64,000 nt of DNA. Source: Natronocalculus amylovorans. GTDB lineage: Archaea > Halobacteriota > Halobacteria > Halobacteriales > Haloferacaceae. Numbering within the stretch: the first letter of the stretch is position 1; every line of letters starts with the position of its first letter. This document shows positions 1 to 8,200 of the stretch, piece by piece. A program made the translations under genes and the position numbers. The stretch spans positions 1 to 64,000 of the forward strand of contig NZ_JAKRVX010000005.1 in the NCBI RefSeq assembly GCF_023638035.1, written 5' to 3'. The notes below the pieces were generated by a model. It ran no database searches and was not told the origin of the DNA. It was given only the letters and a program-made list of their open reading frames with translations.

Positions 1-114
1 CAGATCGATCGGGAGTTCTCACCAAAAGACACAAGCGACGTGGATGCACGCTACGGGCGCTGGCAGGAAGCAGTCGAACGCTCGCTCGATTGGGCACGTG
101 ACGGAGGAGACTAA
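1..114 (+). CDS. glpK: Glycerol kinase, C-terminal end (partial)
   Basis: Frame 1 is open from the window edge to a TAA at 112-114 and gives 37 residues, ending with the pattern RYGRWQEAVERSLDW followed by an acidic tail. This matches the C-terminal helix of FGGY-family glycerol kinases (E. coli GlpK ends with a similar YAGWKKAVKRAMAW). The family phosphorylates glycerol to glycerol-3-phosphate in the cytoplasm, a main carbon entry route in haloarchaea. The stop codon overlaps the ATG of the next gene (TAATG), so the two are very likely co-transcribed and translationally coupled. Only the tail is visible, so catalytic residues cannot be checked. Confidence 0.75.
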   Translation, partial: QIDREFSPKDTSDVDARYGRWQEAVERSLDWARDGGD

Positions 115-1070
115 TGGTTTTAGAAACTGCACTGGGTAACCCAGTGTTCTGGCTGGCTGCTTTCGCTGGCGGTGCATTTGGTGCTGCGATTGGTGCACTT
201 CCAGCGTTCGTCTTCACTGGCTTCATGGTGATTGCTGGTGAGGCAGCTGCGTTTGCAGGTGCAGGTGGCGGGATTACTGATTTACTCGGCTTCGGCCCAC
301 TCTTTGGTCCGCACATCGCCTTCGCTGGTGGTGCGGCCGCAGCTGCGTACGCAGCAAAGAAGGGCTATCTCGAAGATGGAAAAGATATCACCTCGGCATT
401 AGGAACGCATAATGTAGATGTCCTGATTGTTGGTGGTGTCTTCGGTGTCTTCGGATTTGCAGCGGTTGAACTGCTCAATTTCGTTGGGTTCGGAACTGAC
501 AACATCGCACTGATGGTGTTTGTCTCCGCCCTCGTTCACCGTGTTGTCTTCGGATATAGCGTGATCGGCGAAGTGTACGGAAACAACGTCTTCGATATGG
601 GTCCATTCGAGCGCGGTGAAGAGAATGCACCTGGCGTTTGGCTTCCATGGCAGTACAAATGGCACGGCGTCATCACAATCAGTGCAATTTCAGGTATCAT
701 CGGCGGGTTCGTCTACATCGCTACCGAGAGCCCAGTGCTCGTCTTCGGTATCAGTGCAGCAAGTCTGCTGTTCCTCAACCTCGGCATCGATGACTTCCCA
801 GTCACACACCACATGACGCTCCCTGGTTCGGTTGCAGCATTCAGCGCGATCGGCAGCGGCTACGATCCGATTATCGCAATGGTCTTTGCGATCATCTTCG
901 GTATCTTCGGCGGTGTCGTTGGTGAAGTCGCAGAGCGTATCTTCTACGCACACGGCAAAACACACGTTGACCCACCGGCAGCAGGTATTGCAGCATCCGG
1001 TCTACTGTTCACTGTGTTTGTTGCAATTGGTATCTTCAGTACGACCCTTTGGCCAACATTCGGCCTCTAA
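114..1070 (+). CDS. Multi-pass membrane protein downstream of glycerol kinase
   Basis: A 318-residue, Gly/Ala/Phe-rich protein with about seven to eight hydrophobic segments. Its loops hold short charged stretches (KKGYLEDGKDITSAL near residue 81, FERGEENAPGVWLPWQYKWHG near 164). A gene of this kind follows glpK in other haloarchaeal glycerol operons and has been annotated glpX there, with a suspected transport role; that is recollection, not something the sequence proves. It has no MIP/aquaporin NPA motifs, so it is not a classical glycerol facilitator. The start codon overlaps the glpK stop, which supports one operon and a role in glycerol uptake or sensing. Function is inferred from context only. 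Confidence 0.75.
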   Translation: MVLETALGNPVFWLAAFAGGAFGAAIGALPAFVFTGFMVIAGEAAAFAGAGGGITDLLGFGPLFGPHIAFAGGAAAAAYAAKKGYLEDGKDITSALGTHNVDVLIVGGVFGVFGFAAVELLNFVGFGTDNIALMVFVSALVHRVVFGYSVIGEVYGNNVFDMGPFERGEENAPGVWLPWQYKWHGVITISAISGIIGGFVYIATESPVLVFGISAASLLFLNLGIDDFPVTHHMTLPGSVAAFSAIGSGYDPIIAMVFAIIFGIFGGVVGEVAERIFYAHGKTHVDPPAAGIAASGLLFTVFVAIGIFSTTLWPTFGL

Positions 1071-1157
1071 ATAGCCGAACCCTTCGGCCAAACATCTTTC
1101 AAAATCGGATATTTATCATCTGCTGAGCCACGATTCCCAACAACATAGATATACAAC

Positions 1158-2333
1158 ATGAATATTGACGAGCGAATTGCACGGCGGCGGCAAACGAGTT
1201 CCCAGCCGCAGTTGGTTTTGGACTACGAGCCATTGAGCCCGCTGTTTCATCCACGTGAGCCGATCGGCCGCGGATCGTTGTTAGAACAACTGCTCGATCA
1301 GTTGGAGCCAGCGTTGCTCGGGAGACACCCATCCGACCTCTATGTGTGGGGTCCGAAAGGAAGCGGAAAAACTGCGGTCGTGAAAGCGCTGTTTCGCGCA
1401 TTTAATAGAACGATCAAGCCAGAGACCGAGCCGATTCATACGACAACGCGTGTTGATTCTGTATCGGTGTTTGATTTTGTCTATATTGATGCACGAACAG
1501 CAAAAACACGATTTGCGCTCTATCGCGCAATTTTGGACCGGCTCATTGACGAGTCAGTCCCAACACAAGGTGTCGGTACTGCATGGGTCCAAGAAAAACT
1601 CGAAGCAGCGCTTGCGCCGACAAAAAATGGCGTTGTTGTTGCTGTTGACCATGTTGGAGAGCCGGAGACCCAATCAATTCTGCAGCTTCAAGAGATCCTT
1701 CAGCCACTACAGAGTGATCTATCAGTCGTTCTGATCGGTGCTGAAACACCAGAGAGTGCTGGTGTCGACGGTGAATCTGTAATCAATACGATCGAATGTA
1801 CACCATACCAGACACATGATCTGGTCGAAATTTTGACTGGTCGTCTCTCAGACAGCTTAGTTCGTAATGCAGTGTCACACGATCAGCTTCGTGAAGTTGC
1901 AGAGTGGGCAGATGGAGATGTCCACGACGCTCTCTCTGCACTGTTTACCGCGGTAATCGAAGCAGAACAGACCGATTCGGATTACATAACCGACAATCAG
2001 CTTCAAACCGGATTTAAAAGCGTTCCACGTCCATGTGTCCCATTAGGTCGTGTTCTTGCACTCCCTAAGAGCCAGCTCTTAGTACTGAACCAGCTTACTC
2101 AGTTACCCGAACAAGCACTCACAAGTGTGGGCCGAGCAACAGAGAGCATCGCAAAGCGAGATATTGATCTCTCAGAAGGAACAATCAAGCGCCTTATTTA
2201 TGAGCTCTCGGAGTCGGGAATCACGGAACGAATCCCCACTGAACGAGACGTACAAGTTGGGCGCTCACCATCAAGAATTGAGCTTCGGTTCCCGTACAAA
2301 TTGCTCTCACACCGCGAGTTCGGCTCGAAATAA
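1158..2333 (+). CDS. Orc1/Cdc6-family AAA+ replication initiator paralogue
   Basis: This 391-residue protein has an N-terminal AAA+ ATPase domain followed by a winged-helix region. Walker A is GPKGSGKTAV at about residues 73-82, the Walker B-like strand is VVVAVDHVGEP near 155, and an arginine-rich start (ERIARRRQ) precedes the ATPase. The C-terminal third has the winged-helix character used by Orc1/Cdc6 proteins to bind origins. Haloarchaea carry many orc paralogues, and only some sit beside an active origin. I see no clear ORB-type repeats in the 87 bases upstream or in the flanks, so I do not call an origin here. The Walker B aspartate is followed by His rather than Glu, unusual for an active ATPase. 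Confidence 0.85.
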   Translation: MNIDERIARRRQTSSQPQLVLDYEPLSPLFHPREPIGRGSLLEQLLDQLEPALLGRHPSDLYVWGPKGSGKTAVVKALFRAFNRTIKPETEPIHTTTRVDSVSVFDFVYIDARTAKTRFALYRAILDRLIDESVPTQGVGTAWVQEKLEAALAPTKNGVVVAVDHVGEPETQSILQLQEILQPLQSDLSVVLIGAETPESAGVDGESVINTIECTPYQTHDLVEILTGRLSDSLVRNAVSHDQLREVAEWADGDVHDALSALFTAVIEAEQTDSDYITDNQLQTGFKSVPRPCVPLGRVLALPKSQLLVLNQLTQLPEQALTSVGRATESIAKRDIDLSEGTIKRLIYELSESGITERIPTERDVQVGRSPSRIELRFPYKLLSHREFGSK

Positions 2334-2413
2334 TAACATACACCTCCAGTACTGACCCTCACGTTTCTTTGAATACTGTTTAATTGCACAGCGTGGCTTA
2401 TTGAGATAGTGTT

Positions 2414-3406
2414 GTGAGCATAGTGAGTTCCGGTAGTGAGCAGATCGCGATCTTCATTTTCTCGATCGGTGGTCTGTGGCTCGGATCCAGGCTTTTAGTC
2501 GATGCAGCAGTCGTCCTTGCTCGCAGGAGAGGGATTTCTGAGTTAGTGATTGGGCTGACGATTGTCGCAGTGGGAACTTCTACACCTGAAATAGTTGTGA
2601 GTGCGGATGCTGCAGTTTCTGGATTTGGATCGATCGCGGTGGCAAACGTTCTTGGGTCAAATATATTCAATTTAGCACTGATTCTTGGTGGCGTCTCGCT
2701 CCTGCAAGCAGTTCCTGTTGAGCGATCGCTCATTCATCGAGATGGTATCGCACTGCTTGGTGCCACCGGAGTTGTGGGGATGACGCTCCTCATGTTGGGT
2801 GGAACAATCGAGCGAGTCCATGGACTCGCATTTCTTCTCCTGTTAGGCGGGTATGTGACAGCTCTCATCCACACAGAGCGCTCACATCTATCGATGACCA
2901 CCGAATACCCGAATACACCAGAGATTCCTCTTGATGTGATCACAGATTGGATTCCACTTCCCGAAGCAGCTAAACACGGATGCATCCTACTCTGTGGATT
3001 TCTTATCGTGTTGGTGAGTGGTCACTATCTGGTCTCCGCTGCGGTGTCAATCGCAACCGCTGCCGATATCTCTGAGTGGATAATTGGGGAGACAATCGTT
3101 GCTGCAGGAACGTCCACCCCCGAACTCGTAGTTTCCGTTGTGGCTGCTCGATCGGGGCATATTGGAATGGCTGTTGGGAACGTGTTTGGAAGCTGTATAT
3201 TCAATCTGCTTGGAATACTGGGCGTTGCTGCGATACTCAACCCACTAGTCGTAGGTAACTCGGCAGTCCAAACGCTTGGCTGGCTCAGTCTTGTCTCGAT
3301 CGCAATGGTTGTTGCACTGTGGTCCGGAAACGCTCTCTCACGAGCTGAGGGGCTTGTCTTTGTGAGTGCAGAGGTGGTTCGGTGGGGTATGCGGCTCATC
3401 GCCTAG
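2414..3406 (+). CDS. Sodium/calcium exchanger (CaCA family) membrane protein
   Basis: A 330-residue protein of about ten hydrophobic segments with the two internal alpha-repeats that define CaCA-family cation exchangers. Repeat 1 is GTSTPEIVVS followed by NVLGSNIFN (about residues 54-82); repeat 2 is GTSTPELVVS followed by GNVFGSCIFN (about 232-262). The acidic residue in each GTSTPE motif is the family's ion-coordinating Glu. The likely reaction is electrogenic exchange of Ca2+ for Na+ or H+ across the cytoplasmic membrane. The start is a GTG at 2414; no better ATG lies before the first membrane segment. It stands alone, followed by transposon-derived DNA. Confidence 0.9.
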   Translation: MSIVSSGSEQIAIFIFSIGGLWLGSRLLVDAAVVLARRRGISELVIGLTIVAVGTSTPEIVVSADAAVSGFGSIAVANVLGSNIFNLALILGGVSLLQAVPVERSLIHRDGIALLGATGVVGMTLLMLGGTIERVHGLAFLLLLGGYVTALIHTERSHLSMTTEYPNTPEIPLDVITDWIPLPEAAKHGCILLCGFLIVLVSGHYLVSAAVSIATAADISEWIIGETIVAAGTSTPELVVSVVAARSGHIGMAVGNVFGSCIFNLLGILGVAAILNPLVVGNSAVQTLGWLSLVSIAMVVALWSGNALSRAEGLVFVSAEVVRWGMRLIA

Positions 3407-3427
3407 CTCCCACATTATCTATCTTTC

Positions 3428-3816
3428 TACAAGGAGAGAATCCCGCCCTGAGAATCCGACAATCCCTACGTTTATCGTGGATTGAAACATAACGTACTCC
3501 GACCGAGGCGGTATATCCACCCCCATGTCGGGATAATCGGACAATATCGGGATACCATATCTGACTTTCACAGGTATCTCCTGCGTGAGAGGAGATGGAT
3601 ACCGACACAAAATAATCAGGTAACTCTGGATCCCTTATAGGATAGGAGTAGCGGGGGCGTGGCACTCCCACCACTCGTCGGTGTGTCAACCCGAGGTTCC
3701 CAAACCAGCCGCCCGCAGTGCGGTGGGAAGCCTCGCCATCAGAACACATGTGTTCTGATTGACCAACAAGACACTTTGCGTCTTGTGACGCCGCTTACGG
3801 CGAGGAGGGTGTCACT
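3428..3816 (+). mobile_element. Non-autonomous IS200/IS605-type element (about 390 bp, no tnpB)
   Basis: The left end reads AAGGAGAGAATCCCG and then GAATCCGAC, the same start seen at other element ends in this window (12799, 29535). The right end contains CCTCGCC (3731-3737) pairing with GGCGAGG (3799-3805), followed by GAGGGTGTCAC as in the elements ending at 6961, 30090 and 63632. Between the two arms of that stem sit a perfect 22-nt palindrome (3738-3759) and a second hairpin (3767-3785), giving a branched terminus. No tnpB reading frame is recognisable inside. The right end stops exactly where the stop codon of the convergent membrane-protein gene begins (3817). It contains no CGATCG. It fills the gap between the exchanger gene and that gene. 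Confidence 0.7.
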
Positions 3817-5268
3817 TTATTCGCATATCCCTTTCCAAAGGGATTGAGAGAGTGTTACAACGACTGGGAGCATAAAAAACAAAAATAGGAATGCTTGAAT
3901 CGGTGGTGATGGAAGCCCGATCATAACGAGCGTTCCAAGGAAGACTGCCGTGGGAATCAAAACGACAATAACAGCATAACCACGGCGAAGTGGCTCAAAA
4001 TCAACCGCAGCCGTTGGGATTGGAAGTGAAAATGTCTCAATCGCCTTTTTTGGATTTGTTGTCGGGCCAATGATCCGATCGGCATCATTGTCGTCCCACC
4101 CACTTGTCATCGAAAAGGTTCGTGCATCAGTGAACCGATCCGCAAGTCGGCCGGACGCCACCTCGACGTTTCGGATCTCATTGAGCGGTGTTGACCACTG
4201 TGGCATCTCAAAGAACCGATCGTACGCGACAACGCGATCACCACGGCGTTGGTATTCCATCCCACCGTATCGAACGTACCAACTCCCCGCTTCTATGATC
4301 GTGCCGAATACGAATGCGCCCACAATCAACCCAAACGTAATGAGTTGGAACTGTAACGCCGAAAACGCCTGACCAACGGTAATAAGGAAGACAATCCAAG
4401 CCATACCGGCCAATGGAAGATGTTTTTGGAGGCTTTTTGGGATCGATCGGAAGACGCTCGAAAGGAGTACAGTACGCTGATCCGCTTGTATTCGAGCCGT
4501 CGGCTCTTCGCTTGGAACTGGTACCTGAGCAGTGCGAGAATCAGCAGTGTCACGTTCACCGGGGCCTGCGAGCCAGCGCGTAAACCGGCTTACACTGGTG
4601 GACCGATCCACGTGATACACTGCCCAGTCGGAAAGAATCTTGACACTAACGAGAATCGAGAGTGCAACAATACTGCCGATTTCGGTTTCGAGCAGTACCC
4701 CGAGAACAAGCAATAACATGACCAATAAAAATCCCTGTCGAGCAGGCGGCTCGAGGACACCATATGGAGAGAGCTGCTCATATTCGGCATGACCAAAGTA
4801 CTGTGTTACCGTCTCCACAAGATGCCCACTCACAAGCGCGACAACAGCAGCCCAAAATACTGGTTGCTGGAGCACTTGCAGTGGCTCAATCACTGTCGAG
4901 AGGATAATTGTGAGCACAAGCGCAAGCCACAGAATCCGTCGAGTAATCCCAAAAGCATATGGAACGTTTCGTGGGTAGATCGGTGGGAGCCACGAGACAA
5001 CCGTGACAGATCCACGAGTGTCAGAAAGCGTTGCGTTCGAAACCGTTGCAAGATCGCTCTCGGTCTCTTTCGGTGGGTGTGCAGCAAAAAGAGACTTGAC
5101 GCCCGCAAGCAAGAGCAAAAAAAGAAGTTCGACGATGTAGAGCAGAATGAGAATATCCGCCTCCCAATGTAACCAGATCACGCCTACAAGCGGGATACAG
5201 TTTGCAAAAAAGAGCGGAATAAATCTGACTAGTGGGGGAGCGGTCTCTGGAGGGTGAGGTCGAAACAT
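3817..5268 (-). CDS. DUF6498-type multi-pass membrane protein
   Basis: A 483-residue membrane protein. The N-terminal part has paired hydrophobic segments (VRFIPLFFANCIPLVGVIWL, then ILILLYIVELLFLLLL), the arrangement typical of haloarchaeal DUF6498 proteins. A soluble insert sits near residues 235-280. The C-terminal third (about 300-483) has a transmembrane pair and a region resembling a membrane-associated PH-like fold (GSWYVRYGGMEYQRRGDRVV). The function of the family is unknown to me. Its stop codon touches the end of a non-autonomous transposon, and the last residues (SLWKGICE) lie in host-like sequence. It appears monocistronic. Confidence 0.75.
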   Translation of the reverse strand: MFRPHPPETAPPLVRFIPLFFANCIPLVGVIWLHWEADILILLYIVELLFLLLLAGVKSLFAAHPPKETESDLATVSNATLSDTRGSVTVVSWLPPIYPRNVPYAFGITRRILWLALVLTIILSTVIEPLQVLQQPVFWAAVVALVSGHLVETVTQYFGHAEYEQLSPYGVLEPPARQGFLLVMLLLVLGVLLETEIGSIVALSILVSVKILSDWAVYHVDRSTSVSRFTRWLAGPGERDTADSRTAQVPVPSEEPTARIQADQRTVLLSSVFRSIPKSLQKHLPLAGMAWIVFLITVGQAFSALQFQLITFGLIVGAFVFGTIIEAGSWYVRYGGMEYQRRGDRVVAYDRFFEMPQWSTPLNEIRNVEVASGRLADRFTDARTFSMTSGWDDNDADRIIGPTTNPKKAIETFSLPIPTAAVDFEPLRRGYAVIVVLIPTAVFLGTLVMIGLPSPPIQAFLFLFFMLPVVVTLSQSLWKGICE

Positions 5269-5344
5269 CGATCGAGCAGGTATACACTGTACTATATCGA
5301 TCTGTAAAAGTATACATCTTCCTACACAATTGCACGGTCGATGA

Positions 5345-5560
5345 AGTGAATCACCCCGAGGTCAAGCCTCGGGGCTTCCTGTTTCGATGACGTGACTTGC
5401 AGACACACGCTGGATATCAGCGGTGTCCGTAGCGGTCACAGTCTCCACAGGCGTGGATTCGGGCCATCCCAGCCCTAATATAGAAAACCCTCTTTTTAGG
5501 ACGTTCATCGATGCATTCGCATCCCTATCTGTCTCAAACCCACAGCCAGGACACGAGTGT
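5345..5560 (-). ncRNA. Predicted tnpB 3'-end guide RNA (sotRNA/reRNA)
   Basis: In haloarchaea, sense-overlapping transcripts have been reported from the 3' ends of IS1341-type tnpB genes, and in TnpB biology the RNA from the tnpB end through the right end is the guide scaffold. This stretch is the matching region, closing with the hairpin at 5354-5374. The guide would be the bases beyond the right end (below 5345). The boundaries are inferred; no transcript start can be seen. Confidence 0.45.
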
Positions 5561-6603
5561 TCCCTGACCCAAATGGGTTTTGTCGTTTCTACCCCACAAC
5601 ACGCACACTCTTTGGTCGTCCCACGAGAAGGCACTTGTACAACGTGTGTGCCGTACAAATCGCCTTTGTATTCGAGCAGGGTGATGAACTGTCGCCACGC
5701 TGCATCCTGCTTGTTCCGGGCGCTCCCCGTACCCTGAAGCATTCCAGCAACGTTTAAATCTTCGACGAACACGGCGTCGTACTCACGAACGAGCCACGTC
5801 GTCAGTTTGTGCTGATAGTCCAGTACGTTCCGCCGAATCTTCCGCTTCGTCTTAGCGACTTTCTGGCGCTGTTTCTCGTAGTTGTTCGAGCCGTGTTCTT
5901 TCCGCGAGAGGTTGCGTTGTTCTCGCCGGAGTCGCTCGTACTCGTCTTCGAGGTCGAGCCACTCCACTGCCTTTCCGTCCGACGTGTGGATGTAGTTCAA
6001 GATGCCGAGATCGACTCCCACGCTGTTGCTCGCGTCAAGCGAATCCAGTTCGGGTTTCTCTGGAACGTGTTCGTCGTCAGTTTCGAGGCTGAACGAGACG
6101 AACCACTCTCCAGTCACTTCTTTTTTGAGTGTGACTTCCTTGATAGTGGCATTTTTGCGGAGTGGTCGGTGATAACGGATTTTCATCCAGCCGATTTTAC
6201 TGAAGCGGACAGACGCAACCCTGTCTCGGCCCCTCTTGTTATCGAGGTCGAAGCCTGACTGGTTGTACGTGACACTTCGGTAGTCGCTGGGTGCTTGCCG
6301 CTTGAGCCACCCGACTTTGTATCCGTTTTCTTTCTTCTTGCGAAGGTTCGAGAGGTTACGGTGAAAGCGGGCGACGGTGGCTTGTGCTGCTTTCGAGTAT
6401 AACTCGGCGAATACGGGCCACTGTCGCTTCCACTCTGGAAGTTTGTTGTTCTGCGTGTATTCTTTGGGTTTGTCGTCGTCGGGACTATTCGTGTAGTCCC
6501 ATTTGACGTGATTGTAGAGTTGGCGATGAACGTCGATGTGATGTTCGGCAGCCGCCGCTACTTCGTCGCGTGGGTAAGCGCGGTAACGGTGGCTGTGTTC
6601 CAT
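5362..6603 (-). CDS. tnpB: TnpB RNA-guided nuclease (IS1341 type)
   Basis: A complete 413-residue TnpB. The RuvC-like catalytic residues are present: Asp in SVGVDLGILNYIHTS (about 192), Glu in AVFVEDLNVAGML (about 279) and Asp in DRDANASMNVLKRG (about 363). The zinc ribbon is made of CACCG and CPGCGFE. TnpB proteins are RNA-guided DNA nucleases, ancestors of Cas12, which cut donor or target DNA next to a short motif and help the element persist. The C-terminus (ESTPVETVTATD, then HVIETGSPEA) is encoded over the expected guide-RNA region. No tnpA and no small upstream gene accompany it. It belongs to the same lineage as the tnpB at 28123. Confidence 0.93.
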   Translation of the reverse strand: MEHSHRYRAYPRDEVAAAAEHHIDVHRQLYNHVKWDYTNSPDDDKPKEYTQNNKLPEWKRQWPVFAELYSKAAQATVARFHRNLSNLRKKKENGYKVGWLKRQAPSDYRSVTYNQSGFDLDNKRGRDRVASVRFSKIGWMKIRYHRPLRKNATIKEVTLKKEVTGEWFVSFSLETDDEHVPEKPELDSLDASNSVGVDLGILNYIHTSDGKAVEWLDLEDEYERLRREQRNLSRKEHGSNNYEKQRQKVAKTKRKIRRNVLDYQHKLTTWLVREYDAVFVEDLNVAGMLQGTGSARNKQDAAWRQFITLLEYKGDLYGTHVVQVPSRGTTKECACCGVETTKPIWVREHSCPGCGFETDRDANASMNVLKRGFSILGLGWPESTPVETVTATDTADIQRVSASHVIETGSPEA

Positions 6604-6712
6604 CGCTGTCTGTTGATTAGATAATGTGCCTATTTAATGATTTGTACCCGCGTTGTCGGATTCATCCCCGACCTCAAGGGTCGGGGTATTCTCCTTGACC
6701 GCCGATAAATAT

Positions 6713-6963
6713 AGGTAAACGTGCAGCACTCATGTCGGCTTCCTCCACGGGGTCAAGCCCCGTGGCATCCGCCTTGTATTTCTGTGAACTCGAGGTTGGT
6801 GTGGAAGATGACACAGTGCTGTTGATCGCTGCACCGACAGGGTCTGGAAGAGATAACCCAACTGCGATACGGGAAGCCCCGTTATCAGAACACATGTATT
6901 CTGATTGGCCAACAAGACGCAGCGCGTCTTGTGACGTCGTTTACGACAGGGAGGATGTCACAA
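6713..6963 (+). mobile_element. Degenerate IS200/IS605-type remnant with branched right end
   Basis: No gene is present. The stretch holds an 8-bp stem hairpin at 6745-6765 and a 27-nt sequence (6751-6777) repeated exactly at 63700-63726. Its right end (about 6873-6961) has the same layout as the element ending at 3816: an outer GCCCCGT/ACAGGG stem, a 22-nt near-palindrome at 6884-6905 (one mismatch versus the 3738 copy), a CAAGACGC/GCGTCTTG hairpin at 6913-6931, then GGGAGGATGTCAC. It ends 3-4 bases before the stop codon of the ABC permease gene and directly abuts the tnpB element on its other side, so at least two insertions piled up here. Confidence 0.65.
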
Positions 6964-6964
6964 C

Positions 6965-8200
6965 TCACAACTGATCGATCGCCGGTAACCGACTCACTCG
7001 CCACCCAGCAACGCTTGCGGCGACAGTACCCATCACAACAGCGACAACCAACCCGAGAATGATAACATCTGTCTCCACGACGACGAGTCCTTCAAATCCA
7101 GTCAACTCATACGCGACTCGGTTGAGTGCGGCTGCAGCTGCAGGCGTGACCGCAGCACCGATGATGCCACCGAGGACTCCGATCGCAAAGCCATGTCCAG
7201 CCAGCAAGCTCACGATCGTCCCTCGAGAGACACCCATTGCGTTAATCGCAGCAAGCGTCTCTCGCTGTTGGTAGACAATCAGCGCAAGCAGGTTTGCTGT
7301 AAGCGCCAAGCCTGCAATAAACGCAAGCACAACGAGCGTCACCGCACCTGCAAGGACAAGCGCTTGGTTCTGCACGACCGCATTCAGCTGTTCAGCGTTT
7401 GTTCGGATCTCGTACTCGTCAAAATCTCCTTGGAGTGCGGCTTGTACTACTTCTGGATCCGCATCATCCTCAAGCGTGATCGTAATAAACGTCGCCGCAT
7501 CAACACGCTCTGTGCCAGTGACTGTTTGTAGCTCACTCAACCGTGCAGTCGCGGTTGGTGTTCCAAGGAACTGTGAGAAGGTTCCGGAGATGCCAACGAT
7601 CGTAAACTCGTTTGACTCCGCAGCAGCAAGCGAGCCACCCATGTAGAGCGTATCACCCACGCCGACATCGTAGCGATCGGCCAGCTGCGGATCAATCAAG
7701 ATTTCGTGCGTCATCGGCCCGTCATACTCACCACCAGCGTAGTGTGTGTCACCACCCGAAAATCCCTCACCTTCACTGATCGACACGGCACTTCCAGAGC
7801 CAGTCACACCAGTTGCAACGATCGTGTCAAACTCCGACCCGTCGTCACTGACGTAGACCGTGTGGAACCCAAGTGGTACTGCATTCCGGACCCCATCATA
7901 CTCGCTCATTTCGCTGGAGACCACATGTGCATCATACAGCGTATTCTCGAACCCCCCGGAGGCTGCAGAGAGTGCAACTGGGCCACTCGTCACCCACAGG
8001 TCCCGATCGGCGGATTCAAATTGTGACTCACCAGTCTCTAACACCCCATAGCCAGTCCCAGCAAGGAGCGTCATTGTCAACACAGCAAGGACAATGCCAA
8101 CGATCGCAAGCAGTGTTCGGAACCGATGATGGCGAAGCTGGCTGAACACAAGCCCCCAGACAGCGATAAATCGGCGGCCACCAGCGAGCATCCGACTCAT
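6965..8200 (-). CDS. FtsX/MacB-type ABC transporter permease (second permease)
   Basis: A 411-residue protein. An N-terminal membrane segment (LVFSQLRHHRFRTLLAIVGIVLAV) is followed by a large extracytoplasmic domain of about 200 residues (MacB-PCD-like) and three C-terminal membrane segments (LAGAVTLVVLAFIAGLALTA, then SLLAGHGFAIGVLGGIIGAA, and the last near 380). This is the FtsX-type fold of permeases that use ATP binding to drive an extracytoplasmic mechanical change, in lipoprotein or toxin release, rather than classical import. Its start overlaps the upstream permease stop by 4 bp. With the second permease and the ATPase it forms a three-gene operon. Its stop lies 3-4 bp from a transposon end. 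Confidence 0.88.
   Translation of the reverse strand: MSRMLAGGRRFIAVWGLVFSQLRHHRFRTLLAIVGIVLAVLTMTLLAGTGYGVLETGESQFESADRDLWVTSGPVALSAASGGFENTLYDAHVVSSEMSEYDGVRNAVPLGFHTVYVSDDGSEFDTIVATGVTGSGSAVSISEGEGFSGGDTHYAGGEYDGPMTHEILIDPQLADRYDVGVGDTLYMGGSLAAAESNEFTIVGISGTFSQFLGTPTATARLSELQTVTGTERVDAATFITITLEDDADPEVVQAALQGDFDEYEIRTNAEQLNAVVQNQALVLAGAVTLVVLAFIAGLALTANLLALIVYQQRETLAAINAMGVSRGTIVSLLAGHGFAIGVLGGIIGAAVTPAAAAALNRVAYELTGFEGLVVVETDVIILGLVVAVVMGTVAASVAGWRVSRLPAIDQL

Larger units (their letters stand above)
5345..6712 (-). mobile_element. IS1341-type tnpB element, complete (lineage A)
   Basis: The element carries only tnpB. Read on the minus strand, the left end includes TTTATCGGCGGTCAAGGAGA and then a perfect 8-bp stem hairpin (6666-6686) and GAATCCGACAACGCGGG. 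The right end is an 8-bp stem hairpin at 5354-5374 just after the tnpB stop. Such subterminal hairpins are what IS200/IS605 transposases recognise, but no tnpA is present here, so movement would need a TnpA in trans (one exists at 54956). The left-end sequence is shared closely with the deleted element at 27287. The interior lacks CGATCG, unlike neighbouring genes. Confidence 0.85.

Noticed and set aside
1071-1157. Possible replication origin beside the Orc1/Cdc6 gene
   Set aside because: I see no pair of ORB-type repeats or AT-rich unwinding region; many haloarchaeal orc paralogues are not at origins.
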